Below, in pieces: positions 55,325 to 64,000 of a stretch of 64,000 bases of DNA. Position 1 is the stretch's first letter, and every line of letters starts with the position of its first letter. Source of the DNA: Pseudarthrobacter sp. NBSH8 (GTDB taxonomy: Bacteria > Actinomycetota > Actinomycetes > Actinomycetales > Micrococcaceae). The notes beneath the pieces were generated by a model that ran no database searches, was not told where the DNA came from, and saw only the letters and a program-made list of their open reading frames with translations. Made by a program: the position numbers and the translations under genes. The stretch lies in NCBI RefSeq assembly GCF_014217545.1, contig NZ_CP043178.1, forward strand, positions 2,108,001 through 2,172,000. The letters are read 5' to 3'.

Positions 55325-57277
55325 GTGCCCATCTCGGGGATCGATCTGTCCAACATTGACCACACCGTCAGGCCGCAGGACGACCTGTACCAGCACGTGA
55401 ACGGGTCCTGGCTCAAGGCCACGGAAATTCCGGATGACCGGCCCCTCGAGGGAACATTCACCGCACTGCGCGACGGAGCGGAAATCGCGGTCCGGGACAT
55501 CATCGAGGAAGCAGCCGCCAAAGGCGAGGCCGCCAGCGGGATTGAACGGAAGGTCGGCGAGCTCTACAACAGCTTTATGGATGAAGCCACCGTGGAGGCC
55601 AAGGGAATGGAGCCGATCCGCGGTCGCCTTGCCGACGTGTTCGCCACCACCACCGTTGCCGACCTTGTAGCCCTGGCCGGGCGCCTGTTCCGGTCAGACG
55701 TTTCCGGGCTCTTCTACATTTACCCGGCTCCGGACGCGGGCAACCCGGACCGCATCCTGCTCTATACCGGCCAGGGCGGCCTCGGACTGCCGGACGAGTC
55801 CTACTACCGGGAAGAAAAGTTCGCCCCGATGGTCAAGGCCTATGGCGAGCATGTCCGGACCATGTTCACCCTGGCAGGGGTGGCCGATCCGGAGACGGCG
55901 GCCGCGCGCGTCGTTGCGCTCGAAACCAAACTTGCTTCCCATCACTGGGACAACGTCACCCTGCGCGACCCGCAGAAGACCTACAACCTTAAATCCGCCG
56001 AGGAAGCAGCCACGCTGTTCCCGCTGCTAAATACCTGGTTCGAAGCTGCCGGGATCGACCCCGACAAAAGCAGCGAAATCGTCGTGAGCACTCCGGACTT
56101 CTTCAGCGGGGCCGCTGGCCTGCTGGAGTCCGAACCGCTCCCTGTGTGGCAGGAGTGGCTCGCCCTGCGCGTCGTCAACGGCGCGGCGCCCTATCTGTCC
56201 GCCGAGTTCGTTGATGCCAACTTCTCCTTCTACGGAACAACCATCAGCGGCACCCCCCGGAACAAGGACCGCTGGAAGCGGGCCGTCGCCGTCGTGGAAG
56301 CGGCGCTCGGTGAGGCCGTCGGGCAGATTTACGTCTCGAAGCACTTCCCCGAATCTCACAAAGCCCGCATGCAGACCTTGGTGTCCAACCTGATCGAGGC
56401 CTACCGGCAGTCCATCACCGGCCTTGCGTGGATGGGTGCGGAAACCAAGGCTGAGGCGCTGCGGAAACTGGAGGCCTTCCGCGCCAAGATCGGCTACCCC
56501 GACAAGTGGATCGATTACTCCGCTGTGGAGATCGACCCCGCGGACCTTCTGGGCAACGTCGAGCGGGCCCACAACGCCGACGTCAACCGCCACTTGGATG
56601 AGGTGGGCAAACCGGTGGACCTCAACAAGTGGCTTATGACACCGCAGACGGTGAACGCGTACTACCACCCGATGCTCAACGAGATCGTGTTCCCGGCGGC
56701 CATCCTGCAGCCACCGTTCTTCACGGCCGACGCCGATGACGCCGTCAACTACGGCGGCATCGGAGCGGTGATCGGCCACGAGATTGGCCACGGTTTTGAT
56801 GACCAGGGGTCGCAGTTCGACGGCGGCGGCGCGCTGCGGAACTGGTGGACCGAGGATGACAGGACGGCCTTTGAGGAGCTCACGGCGAAGCTCGTGGCAC
56901 AGTTCGACGCGTTGTCGCCGTATGCCGCGCCAGGGCACAACGTCAACGGCAAGCTGACGCTCGGGGAAAACATCGGCGACCTCGGTGGCCTGACCATCGC
57001 CTACAAGGCTTATCTCCTCAGCCTCGATGGCAGGGAACCCGAGGTGCTGGACGGACTGACGGGGCAGCAGCGGTTCTTCGCGTCCTGGGCGGCCGGCTGG
57101 CGGCAGGTGATCCGGTCTGAAGAGGCCATCAGGAGGCTCGCCACGGATCCCCACTCCCCCAACGAGTTCAGGACCAACGCCATTGCCAAGAACCTCGACG
57201 CCTTCCACGAGGCCTTTGGCGTGACCGGGCAGGACGGCATGTGGATGCCTCAGGAAGCCCGCGTCAGCATCTGGTAA
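55325..57277 (+). CDS. M13 family (PepO/neprilysin-like) metallopeptidase
   Basis: 650-residue zinc endopeptidase for small peptides. Zinc/catalytic motif VIGHEIGHGFDDQGSQFDGGG (about residue 484); the third ligand Glu and partner Asp are in GENIGDLGG, and VNAYYHPMLNEIVFPAAILQPPFF forms the substrate wall. No signal peptide or transmembrane helix, unlike animal neprilysins, so cytosolic. GTG 55325 has AAGGAG (55314-55319) 5 nt upstream; the longer frame lacks this. Divergent from leuA. Confidence 0.94.
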   Translation: MPISGIDLSNIDHTVRPQDDLYQHVNGSWLKATEIPDDRPLEGTFTALRDGAEIAVRDIIEEAAAKGEAASGIERKVGELYNSFMDEATVEAKGMEPIRGRLADVFATTTVADLVALAGRLFRSDVSGLFYIYPAPDAGNPDRILLYTGQGGLGLPDESYYREEKFAPMVKAYGEHVRTMFTLAGVADPETAAARVVALETKLASHHWDNVTLRDPQKTYNLKSAEEAATLFPLLNTWFEAAGIDPDKSSEIVVSTPDFFSGAAGLLESEPLPVWQEWLALRVVNGAAPYLSAEFVDANFSFYGTTISGTPRNKDRWKRAVAVVEAALGEAVGQIYVSKHFPESHKARMQTLVSNLIEAYRQSITGLAWMGAETKAEALRKLEAFRAKIGYPDKWIDYSAVEIDPADLLGNVERAHNADVNRHLDEVGKPVDLNKWLMTPQTVNAYYHPMLNEIVFPAAILQPPFFTADADDAVNYGGIGAVIGHEIGHGFDDQGSQFDGGGALRNWWTEDDRTAFEELTAKLVAQFDALSPYAAPGHNVNGKLTLGENIGDLGGLTIAYKAYLLSLDGREPEVLDGLTGQQRFFASWAAGWRQVIRSEEAIRRLATDPHSPNEFRTNAIAKNLDAFHEAFGVTGQDGMWMPQEARVSIW

Positions 57278-57289
57278 TCATCCCGGCAG

Positions 57290-57332
57290 AGACACCGGGA
57301 GGCGGGGCCTCCTGGCCCCGCCTCCGGTGTCT
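57290..57332. terminator. Hairpin between the M13 peptidase and LCP genes
   Basis: A long GC-rich hairpin: AGACACC and GGAGGCGGGGCC pair with GGCCCCGCCTCC and GGTGTCT around a 4-nt loop with one bulged G. No T-run is present. It lies between two converging genes. Confidence 0.7.
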
Positions 57333-57346
57333 ACTGGGTTCTGCCG

Positions 57347-58921
57347 TCAGTCCTGGACGATCAGCACCGGGTTGGCCTGCTGGCACACAGTATCGCCGGC
57401 CGTCTGGTTGACGATGTCCTCGGGCAGGGCGGCGCCCGCGCTGGCGCCGTAGGTTGCCCCGGCAGTGAAGTCAGTTCCAAGGTAGACCTGGACTCCGGCG
57501 ACGCGGGGTGCCAGCTGGACCTGGGCGGCCGGGATCCCGAGCAGCGCAGCCACATCGGCTGCGACGTCGGCGAATTCAGTACCATAGTAGACAACGCTCT
57601 GCGCGACAGGTGCGGCTTGTAGCGGCCCGGATTGGGTGAAACCGCCGGTGATCAAGGCCTGCACGATTTCCTGGGCGCGCCCCGGGATGCCGCTGCCGTT
57701 GGCCACGGTGACTGGCTGCAGCGCCTTGTCATACGTGGGCACAGCCGGGGCTGTTTCTGTGGGCAGGGCTGTCGTTTCTGTCGGCGCCGGGGTAGGAGTG
57801 GTGGGCGCAGTTGGATCCGTGAGGTCCACGTCCTCGCGGAGTGCCGCAAACAGCTGTGACCCTGCGGGCTCCGCAATCTGCAGGCGGTTGATATCCGTGG
57901 CCGCCGGCGTGTTGGGCACGGCCACAAACGCCACCTTGCTGATGTCGATGTCCTTCAGCCGGCTACCTATACTCACGAGCGACGGCACGGAGGCCAGCCC
58001 CTCATCCACGGTGAGGTTCTTGGTCACAACATCGGCGATGTTCAGCATTTTAGAGGGGTCGGACAGTGTGCCGTCGTCCTTGATCTTGCGCGTAAGGGAG
58101 GACAGGAATCCCTGCTGTGCCCTGATCCGGCCGAGATCGCCGCCATCGGCGAAGGCGTGCCTGGTCCGCAGGAAGGCAAGGGCCATTTCACCCTTGACCG
58201 AGGATGTGCCCTTCGGCAGGCGCAGCCGGGAGTCCGGATCGTAGACGGCGTCACTGATGCACACGTCAACGCCGCCCACCGTGTTGGAGAGTTCCTTCAC
58301 AGCGGTAAAGTCCGCCATCATGAAGTGATCGATCTCCAGGCCAGTCAGTTTGTTGACCGTGTCTACGGCGCAGCCGATGCCGGCTTCATTCATGGCCTCG
58401 TTGATCATGGCACCGCTGCGGGCAGGATACGTCCGTTTGGTCTTCTGGTCGGTGCACTCCGGAATATCGACCAGCAGGTCCCGGGGGAAGCTGATGACGC
58501 TGACGCGCTTATTGTCCGCCGATACGTCCATCAGCATCATGACGTCGGACTTGCCGTAACCGGTTGAGGCGTCCGCAGAGCCGTACTCCGCGTTTGCGCC
58601 GTCCCTGGTATCCGAGCCCAGGATCAGAATCTGCATCCGCTCCGATTTGTCGGCCCCGGGGTTCGCGGTGCCGCCGGCGTTCAGCGGCGCAGTCGTGATG
58701 TTGGATTGAAGCCGAAAATACCAATACCCGGCAAAACCAAGACCGCCGACCACCAGGACGGTCACCACTGCGGTAGTCACCTTCAGCCACGCCCGCATCC
58801 GGCTGCGGGAGCCGAGATGCCGGGCGACGCCGACGGCGGTGGCATCAGCGTGGCGGGAGACCGGACCGGTCCCGGCTGACGCGTCAGCTCCGTACTCGCG
58901 ATTGTCGCGGCCTCGCCCCAT
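57347..58921 (-). CDS. LCP (LytR-CpsA-Psr) family cell-wall glycopolymer ligase
   Basis: 524-residue membrane-anchored protein of the LCP family, which transfers lipid-linked glycopolymers to peptidoglycan. A cytoplasmic N-terminus of about 45 residues precedes a single helix (VTTAVVTVLVVGGLGFAGYWYF). The LCP domain has LILGSDTRDGANAEYG, KSDVMMLMDVSADNKRVSVISFPRDLLV (conserved Arg), AFLRTRHAFADGGDLGRIRAQQGFL. A Thr/Pro-rich linker leads to a C-terminal LytR_C domain (VANGSGIPGRAQEIVQALITGGF). Final residues after VYLGTDF are unique. Confidence 0.93.
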   Translation of the reverse strand: MGRGRDNREYGADASAGTGPVSRHADATAVGVARHLGSRSRMRAWLKVTTAVVTVLVVGGLGFAGYWYFRLQSNITTAPLNAGGTANPGADKSERMQILILGSDTRDGANAEYGSADASTGYGKSDVMMLMDVSADNKRVSVISFPRDLLVDIPECTDQKTKRTYPARSGAMINEAMNEAGIGCAVDTVNKLTGLEIDHFMMADFTAVKELSNTVGGVDVCISDAVYDPDSRLRLPKGTSSVKGEMALAFLRTRHAFADGGDLGRIRAQQGFLSSLTRKIKDDGTLSDPSKMLNIADVVTKNLTVDEGLASVPSLVSIGSRLKDIDISKVAFVAVPNTPAATDINRLQIAEPAGSQLFAALREDVDLTDPTAPTTPTPAPTETTALPTETAPAVPTYDKALQPVTVANGSGIPGRAQEIVQALITGGFTQSGPLQAAPVAQSVVYYGTEFADVAADVAALLGIPAAQVQLAPRVAGVQVYLGTDFTAGATYGASAGAALPEDIVNQTAGDTVCQQANPVLIVQD

Positions 58922-59021
58922 GTGTGGTGTACCTTCCTTGAAAAAATTGAATCCGGCCTATTTTAGTTGCCCAGTCTGGGAACTTCCCGACGACCGGCAG
59001 GGGCATGGTGTAAGGGCCGCG

Positions 59022-59996
59022 TCAGAAGCCCAGCTTGACCAGCTGCTTCGGGTCACGCTGCCAGTCCTTTGCCACCTTCACATGCAGGTCAAGGTAGATT
59101 CGGGCGCCGAGCAGCGCCTCGATCCCCTTGCGGGCGGTGGTACCGACTTCGCGGAGCCGTGCGCCGCCTTTGCCGATGATGATGGCCTTCTGCGACGGAC
59201 GCTCCACATAAAGGTTGACCCGGACGTCGAGGAAGGGCCTGTCCTCGGGCCGGCCTTCACGCGGAACAATCTCATCAACGACGACCGCCAGTGAGTGCGG
59301 CAGTTCGTCCCGTACGCCCTCGAGGGCCGCTTCCCGGATGAGTTCCGCGATCATCACAGCTTCCGGTTCGTCCGTCAGGTGGCCATCCGGATACAGGGGC
59401 GGCGATGCTGGCATGTGGCTGATCAGGACGTCTGCGAGGGTGTCGACCTGGAACCCGTCGGTGGCGGAAACGGGCACGATGTCTTTCCAGCCGTCCTCGC
59501 CGATGACATCCCGGCCCAATGCAGCGACGGCGAGCAACTGCTCCGTGAGCGCCTGCCGGTCCACGGTGTCCGCCTTGGTGACGACCGCGATGACCGGCTT
59601 GTTGCCGATGGCGGCGAGCTGTGCGGCGATGTACTTGTCGCCCGGGCCGATCTTCTCGTTGGCGGGAAGGCAGAAGCCGATCGCGTCCACCTCGGCGAGG
59701 GTGTCGGCGACGAGTTCGTTCAACCGTTTTCCCAGCAGGGTTCGGGGGCGGTGCAGGCCAGGCGTATCAACCAGGATCAACTGGGCGTCATCGCGGTGCA
59801 CGATCCCTCGGATGGTGTGCCGCGTGGTCTGCGGCTTGGCGGAAGTGATCGCCACCTTCTGGCCCACCAGGGCGTTCGTCAGGGTTGATTTGCCCGCGTT
59901 CGGCCGCCCCACGAGGACCGCAAAGCCCGCCCTGTATCCGCCGAACTCTGTTGCGGCTGAATCCGGGCTTGCCGGACGACTATTTTTCTTGCTCAC
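59022..59996 (-). CDS. era: GTPase Era
   Basis: 324-residue GTPase that binds the 3' end of 16S rRNA during 30S subunit maturation. G1 GRPNAGKST, G2-region TTRHTIRG, G3 DTPGL, G4 TKAD and a C-terminal KH domain (VERPSQKAIIIGKGGARLREVG). GTG 59996 (SKKNSRPAS) is chosen; it overlaps the CNNM gene stop by 17 bp. Last gene of phoH-ybeY-CNNM-era, all linked to ribosome maturation. Confidence 0.95.
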   Translation of the reverse strand: MSKKNSRPASPDSAATEFGGYRAGFAVLVGRPNAGKSTLTNALVGQKVAITSAKPQTTRHTIRGIVHRDDAQLILVDTPGLHRPRTLLGKRLNELVADTLAEVDAIGFCLPANEKIGPGDKYIAAQLAAIGNKPVIAVVTKADTVDRQALTEQLLAVAALGRDVIGEDGWKDIVPVSATDGFQVDTLADVLISHMPASPPLYPDGHLTDEPEAVMIAELIREAALEGVRDELPHSLAVVVDEIVPREGRPEDRPFLDVRVNLYVERPSQKAIIIGKGGARLREVGTTARKGIEALLGARIYLDLHVKVAKDWQRDPKQLVKLGF

Positions 59997-61311
59997 GTGG
60001 AACTCCCTGCTGGGTTGCTTCCGCCTCGTCGAGGACGTCTTCAAGGTCAGTGTCTGTCTTTGGTGCTGCTGCGGCAATGATGTGGCTGACGCGGTTGCGG
60101 CGGCCCTCGAGCCGTTCGGCGAGCAGTGAGATGCCATCCACCTCCACGCGGCTGCCCACAATGGGAACGCGGCCCAGGGCCTTGGCCAGCAGCCCGCCCA
60201 CGGTGTCAACTTCGTCGTCGTCGAGCTCTATGTCGAACAGTTCTCCGAGGTCATCGATGCTCATCCGGGCGCTCACGCGGTACGAACCACTGCCCAGGGC
60301 CACGGCCTCGGCGCTTTCCGTGTCATATTCGTCCACGATTTCGCCGACGATTTCCTCGATGAGGTCTTCGAGGGTGACAAGGCCGGCCGTGCCACCGTAT
60401 TCGTCGATCACGATGGCCACGTGGGTTGACTCCTTCTGCAGCTCCCGGAGGAGGTCGCTCACCGGCTTGGACTCCGGGACGTACCGCACCCCGCGGGCCA
60501 AGGCTTCGACCGGGGGCGGCTCGTCGTCGGGCCCCAGCTCATGAAGCGTCGCCGCAACGTCCTTGAGGTAGACAATTCCGAGAATCTGGTCCGTATTGTC
60601 TCGGATCACGGGGATCCGAGAGTAGCCCGACCGCAGGAACATCGACATGGCCCGCCTGAGGCTGGAACCGGCGTCGATGCTGAGGATATCGGTCCTGGGC
60701 ACCATTACGGCGCGCACCAGGGTATCGCCGAAGTCAAAGACTGATTGGATCATTTCCGCTTCGGTGTCTTCGATCATGTCCGATTCAGAGGCCCGGTCCA
60801 CGAGTTCGCGGAATTCCTGTTCGCTGAAGAACGCGTCATCACCGGCAGGGGCGCCGGGAGCGGCGGCACTGCCCAGCGCCACGAGCCACCCGGGAATGGG
60901 ACCGAGGACCCAGGTCAGGAACCTGATCAGCGATGCCGTATACCGGACCACCGCGGCCGAATGGAGCCTGCCGATCTGCCGCGGGGAAACTCCCACGATG
61001 ACGAAGCCGAGCAAGGCCATGATCCCGGTTGCGGCAAGCCCGGCCAGCCAGACGTTGTCCAGCAGGCTGTGGAGCAGCACAGCCACCGCCACGGCTGAAG
61101 CCATCTCGAACCAGACCCGCCAGAACCTCAACGCCCGGATGTGGGCCACCGGCTGGGCCAGGATGCGCTGCATGGCGTTTCCGCGGCTTTTCAGCAGCGC
61201 GTCTTCGGCGTCATGCCGGGAAAGAAACGTGAACGCGGCCTCGGCTGCGGTCAGGAGTGCTGCGGTGCTGAGGAAGGCCAGGGCCATGCCGACAAGGAGC
61301 AGGGGCGTCAC
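59980..61311 (-). CDS. CNNM/CorC-type hemolysin family membrane protein with CBS domains
   Basis: 443-residue membrane protein: CNNM domain with four helices (MTPLLLVGMALAFLSTAALLTAAEAAFT; FEMASAVAVAVLLHSLL), a CBS pair (MVPRTDILSIDAGSSLRRAMSMFLRSGYSRIPVI; VAIVIDEYGGTAGLVTLEDLIEEIVGEI) and a CorC_HlyC transporter-associated domain (ARMSIDDLGELFDIEL, VGGLLAKALGRVP). Such proteins are associated with Mg2+ or other cation transport. It overlaps ybeY by 4 bp. Confidence 0.93.
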   Translation of the reverse strand: MTPLLLVGMALAFLSTAALLTAAEAAFTFLSRHDAEDALLKSRGNAMQRILAQPVAHIRALRFWRVWFEMASAVAVAVLLHSLLDNVWLAGLAATGIMALLGFVIVGVSPRQIGRLHSAAVVRYTASLIRFLTWVLGPIPGWLVALGSAAAPGAPAGDDAFFSEQEFRELVDRASESDMIEDTEAEMIQSVFDFGDTLVRAVMVPRTDILSIDAGSSLRRAMSMFLRSGYSRIPVIRDNTDQILGIVYLKDVAATLHELGPDDEPPPVEALARGVRYVPESKPVSDLLRELQKESTHVAIVIDEYGGTAGLVTLEDLIEEIVGEIVDEYDTESAEAVALGSGSYRVSARMSIDDLGELFDIELDDDEVDTVGGLLAKALGRVPIVGSRVEVDGISLLAERLEGRRNRVSHIIAAAAPKTDTDLEDVLDEAEATQQGVPREQEK

Positions 61312-61781
61312 TGCGTGGTCTCGGCGGGTGCTTCTTTGCCGGTGAAGCCGGAAAGCAGCTGGCGCTGGAGGCCGAACATCTCTTCCTTTTCCTCGGGCTC
61401 TGCGTGGTCATAGCCGAGCAGGTGGAGGATCCCGTGGGTGGTCAGCAGCATCATCTCATCCTGCAGGGAATGCCCGGCGTTGGCTGCCTGCACCTGCGCC
61501 ACCTGGGGGCACACGGCAATGTCACCCAGCATCCCTTGTGGAGTGGGCCGGTCCGGCGTACCGGGGGTCAGTTCGTCCATGGGAACCGAGAGCACGTCTG
61601 TGGATCCGGGCTCGTCCATCAGTTCGATGTGGAGCTTTTCCATGGCTGGTTCATCCACCAGGAGAATGGAGAGTTCAGCCTGCGGGTGGATAAACAACTG
61701 CTCGAAAACGTACCGGGACAGTGCCACGAGCTCGGCTTCGTCAACCTGGATGCCGGATTCGTTGTTAACCTCAATGCTCAC
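61308..61781 (-). CDS. ybeY: Endoribonuclease YbeY
   Basis: 157-residue zinc endoribonuclease for rRNA processing and quality control. The metal site is TTHGILHLLGYDHAEPEEKEEMF (three histidines). Upstream blocks: MEKLHIELMDEPGSTDVLSVPMDE and LGDIAVCPQVAQVQAAN. It overlaps phoH by 4 bp and the CNNM gene by 4 bp, so the operon is translationally coupled. Confidence 0.96.
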   Translation of the reverse strand: MSIEVNNESGIQVDEAELVALSRYVFEQLFIHPQAELSILLVDEPAMEKLHIELMDEPGSTDVLSVPMDELTPGTPDRPTPQGMLGDIAVCPQVAQVQAANAGHSLQDEMMLLTTHGILHLLGYDHAEPEEKEEMFGLQRQLLSGFTGKEAPAETTQ

Positions 61782-62863
61782 GCGTTTTCCCCCCGCTTTT
61801 CCCGGCTCACCGAGTGTTTTACTTTGCTCCGCTGGACGTCATCCCAGAGACTGTAGGCACGCACGATGTCACCCACAAGACGGTGGCGGACCACGTCAGT
61901 GGAGTCCAGGACGGTGAAGTTCACGTCCTCGATTCCCTGCAGGATCTCCTCTACGATCCGCAGGCCCGACCGGGTGCCAAAGGGAAGGTCCACCTGGGTG
62001 ACGTCGCCGGTGACCACCATTTTGGACCCGAAGCCCAAGCGCGTCAGAAACATCTTCATCTGTTCCGGTGTGGTGTTCTGCGCTTCGTCCAGAATGATGA
62101 AGGCGTCATTGAGCGTGCGCCCCCGCATGTAGGCCAGCGGCGCCACTTCGATGGTTCCCGCCGCCATCAGCCGCGGGATGGACTCAGGGTCCATCATGTC
62201 GTGCAGTGCGTCGTACAGCGGGCGCAGGTAGGGATCGATCTTGTCGCTCAGGGTGCCCGGCAGGAATCCCAGCCGTTCGCCGGCCTCGACTGCGGGCCTG
62301 GTCAGGATAATGCGGCTGACTTCCTTCTGCTGGAGGGCCTGAACAGCCTTGGCCATCGCGAGGTACGTCTTACCCGTGCCTGCAGGGCCAATCCCGAAAA
62401 TCACTGTGTTCGCGTCAATTGCGTCCACGTAGTTCTTCTGGTTCAGGGTTTTGGGCCGGATGGTCTTCCCCCGGCTGGAGAGGATGTCATGAGTGAGGAC
62501 ATCCACAGGGTTCTGCAATGACTGGCTGCGGAGCAGCGCAACGAGCTGGTGCAGCACCGCGGGGCTGATGACGGTGCCGCGGGCCACGAGGCCGCGCACT
62601 TCATGCAGGAGCCGCATAATGCGCGGAACTTCGTTGGCAGGGCCGCTGATGGACAGCTCGTTTCCACGGACGTGGAAGTTCACCGACGGGAACTGCTCTT
62701 CGATGTAACGCAAGGCCTCGTCATGGCTGCCGAGCGATTGGACCATCTGGTCGGAGTTGTCAAAGAGAACCACCTCCGTCCGGACACCAGGAAGTGAATG
62801 GGGGAATTCTGCGGCGGCGCGGTCAGTATTGAGCCGGCGCTTTCCGTTCGCTGATTCAGTCAT
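61778..62863 (-). CDS. phoH: PhoH-like ATPase
   Basis: 361-residue PhoH-family ATPase, often paired with YbeY. The N-terminal KH-like segment (residues 25-110) is followed by Walker A GPAGTGKTYLAMAKAV, LTRPAVEAGERLGFLPGTL, Walker B FIILDEAQNTTPEQMKMFLTRLG and VTGDVTQVDLP. ATG 62863 (MTESANGKRRLNTD) is chosen; an upstream in-frame start gives a low-complexity extension. Role is likely RNA metabolism. Confidence 0.94.
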   Translation of the reverse strand: MTESANGKRRLNTDRAAAEFPHSLPGVRTEVVLFDNSDQMVQSLGSHDEALRYIEEQFPSVNFHVRGNELSISGPANEVPRIMRLLHEVRGLVARGTVISPAVLHQLVALLRSQSLQNPVDVLTHDILSSRGKTIRPKTLNQKNYVDAIDANTVIFGIGPAGTGKTYLAMAKAVQALQQKEVSRIILTRPAVEAGERLGFLPGTLSDKIDPYLRPLYDALHDMMDPESIPRLMAAGTIEVAPLAYMRGRTLNDAFIILDEAQNTTPEQMKMFLTRLGFGSKMVVTGDVTQVDLPFGTRSGLRIVEEILQGIEDVNFTVLDSTDVVRHRLVGDIVRAYSLWDDVQRSKVKHSVSREKRGENA

Positions 62864-63239
62864 GGTGCTGGCCCGCGGGCCTGTGGTCTCCTCCAGTTCG
62901 AAACTTAAAGTGCCGCCGGCTGCTGTGTGGACGGGGCTGTTGCCGAGCACGCAGGAGCCAGCGGAGTCCTACCATCTTACGCCAGGAGGCACCTCCCGGC
63001 AGCGCCCGGCGGTCGCCGGGAAAGGTACCCGTCACCAGCGTGCTGCGGGACGGTTGCCGTCATTAGGTATCAACTTCATATCAGGCGCATATCGTTCCCG
63101 TTGCAGTTGCACCGGCAGCCGGGATCTGGTCCTTTTGGCAGAACCGGTTATGCCATGCTGGAAATCACAGCCGTCCGGGGACCGGCTCACGGGGCCAAGG
63201 CCTCACCATTTCACAGCCGGGAAAGGACAGGCCACGAGA
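62864..63239. other. Gene-free divergent promoter region between phoH and the GerMN lipoprotein
   Basis: A 376-bp stretch with no supported gene. It contains CGCCAGGAGGCACCTCCCGGCG-like small hairpins near 62980-63020. The candidate -10 for phoH is TAAGAT (minus strand, about 62975). A TTGGCA about 100 bp before the GTG at 63240 could be a -35, but no matching -10 stands out. Confidence 0.5.
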
Positions 63240-64000
63240 GTGCCGCAAACAGCGACCCCCCTTACTGCCAGACGCGCCGAGCCGCGCTTCCGTCCGCAAC
63301 GCCTCCTGGGTCTACTGCCAGCATTCCTCCTTCTCACCGGTTGCATCGCGGACCCCAACCCCGGGCCCAACCCGACGGCAAACTCCAGCCAGGCTGCCAC
63401 CGGCTCACCCGGGGGCCCCTCCACCAGCGCGCCCTTGGAAACCACACAGTCTTCCAACAAGGCACCCGTCTACTGGATTGGCCGAAGCAACAACAACGTG
63501 TTCCTGTACCGGGAGTTCCGGGACGTGCCGGAGCAGGAGAATCCTGTGACACGTGCCCTCCGGGCCATGATGTCGGAGAAGCCGCTGGACCCGGATTTCT
63601 TCACGCCCTGGCAGAATCCGGAGAAACTTGCCTCGTCCATCTCCGGCAAGAACGTCATCACGGTCGACATCTCCGAAGATGCCTTTAACAGCAATCTCGA
63701 CGCCGACATGGCTGGCCGCGCCATCCAGCAGCTGGTCTTTACCGCTACGGCGGCGGCTGCGAGTTCCGGCCTGATCGATTCCGGCCAGCAGATCCAGGTC
63801 AGGATCCTGGTGGATAGCCACACCGACTACGTTGCCTTCAACCACATCCAGCTTGGCGACCCAATGTCCCGGGCTGCCGGAATGGTGGCGCCTGTCTGGA
63901 TCATCGATCCGCAGGAAGGGACGGACCTGGCAGGCGGAAGCGTCAAGATCACCGGCCGCAGCACGGTTCCTGGCGGCAAGCTCCGCTGGCAGATCCTGCG
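63240..64000 (+). CDS. GerMN/Gmad2 domain lipoprotein (partial at window end)
   Basis: Runs off the right edge; 253 codons are visible. Start GTG 63240 gives basic residues, a hydrophobic stretch and lipobox LLTGC (Cys about residue 35), so it is a surface lipoprotein. After a Pro/Ser/Thr linker, a GerMN domain appears: APVYWIGRSNNNVFLYREF, NPVTRALRAMM, DVNV-type KNVITVDISEDAF and AIQQLVFTATAA. Then WIIDPQEGTDLAGGSVKITGRSTVPGG begins a Gmad2 immunoglobulin-like domain. Such lipoproteins in non-sporulating actinobacteria are linked to the cell envelope; function unknown. Confidence 0.85.
   Translation, partial: MPQTATPLTARRAEPRFRPQRLLGLLPAFLLLTGCIADPNPGPNPTANSSQAATGSPGGPSTSAPLETTQSSNKAPVYWIGRSNNNVFLYREFRDVPEQENPVTRALRAMMSEKPLDPDFFTPWQNPEKLASSISGKNVITVDISEDAFNSNLDADMAGRAIQQLVFTATAAAASSGLIDSGQQIQVRILVDSHTDYVAFNHIQLGDPMSRAAGMVAPVWIIDPQEGTDLAGGSVKITGRSTVPGGKLRWQIL

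Noticed and set aside
56027..57208. A 393-codon frame opposite the M13 peptidase gene
   Set aside because: Val/Gly/Arg-rich shadow; the plus strand carries the HEIGH zinc motif and full family length.

Overview
The window is high-GC, densely packed actinobacterial chromosome, most likely from Arthrobacter/Pseudarthrobacter or a close Micrococcaceae relative. The evidence is the Pup-ligase locus (pafA, FKBP isomerases, a fused pafBC, tatA, tatC, helY), RbpA, the actinobacterial bc1-aa3 respiratory supercomplex genes split around trpD, and a leuA leader peptide rich in leucine codons. PafB and PafC are known to be naturally fused in Arthrobacter. The genus call is inference; no rRNA or tRNA gene was seen.

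Layout: 1-12 kb carries the pupylation/DNA-damage and Tat locus, helY, an amidohydrolase and a polyprenol-phosphate mannosyltransferase. 12-18.4 kb holds rbpA, an SPFH/NfeD pair, an RlmA-like methyltransferase, an S9 peptidase, peptide deformylase and an NTF2-like protein. 18.4-21.5 kb is a three-gene type III polyketide synthase / methyltransferase / FAD monooxygenase operon. 21.6-35 kb is an accessory island. 35-64 kb is core again: a broken VOC gene, a DUF3054-like gene, a stand-alone Lrp/AsnC ligand-binding domain, trpD, ctaE-qcrCAB, a DasR-like regulator facing ptsH, ctaCDF, erpA, an M20 peptidase, a DUF3043-like gene, pyrD, a hydrolase, uppS-recO-leuA, an M13 peptidase, an LCP protein, phoH-ybeY-CNNM-era, and a partial GerMN lipoprotein cut by the window end.

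The island has two layers. First, a complete 5,346-bp Tn7-like transposon (21625-26970) consists only of tnsA, tnsB, a TniB/TnsC ATPase and tniQ in one overlapping operon. Its ends start TGT and finish ACA, carry matched TnsB-type repeats and are flanked by a perfect 5-bp duplication, CAATT. It carries no cargo gene. A canonical actinobacterial LexA (SOS) box lies 42 bp upstream of tnsA, so transposition is probably induced by DNA damage.

Second, two tandem paralogous modules (27.3-30.3 and 30.55-33.5 kb) each encode a tyrosine recombinase, a small Cro/C1-type HTH protein and a large protein with six N-terminal CxxC pairs plus a recombinase-like C-terminus that seems to have lost the catalytic residues. 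The three genes overlap by a few bases. Both modules have the same paired palindrome (two 11-bp GCR-N5-TGC boxes spaced by 9 bp) just upstream of the recombinase start. The recombinase of module 2 is broken by a 1-bp deletion just before its catalytic HxxR box. This trio architecture, together with the SOS-linked cargo-less Tn7-like element, is the most novel content of the window.

Regulatory elements recognised elsewhere include a leuA attenuator leader peptide, a DasR-type (dre) operator between the GntR regulator and ptsH, a perfect 17-bp palindrome over the ctaE start, and several strong intrinsic terminators.
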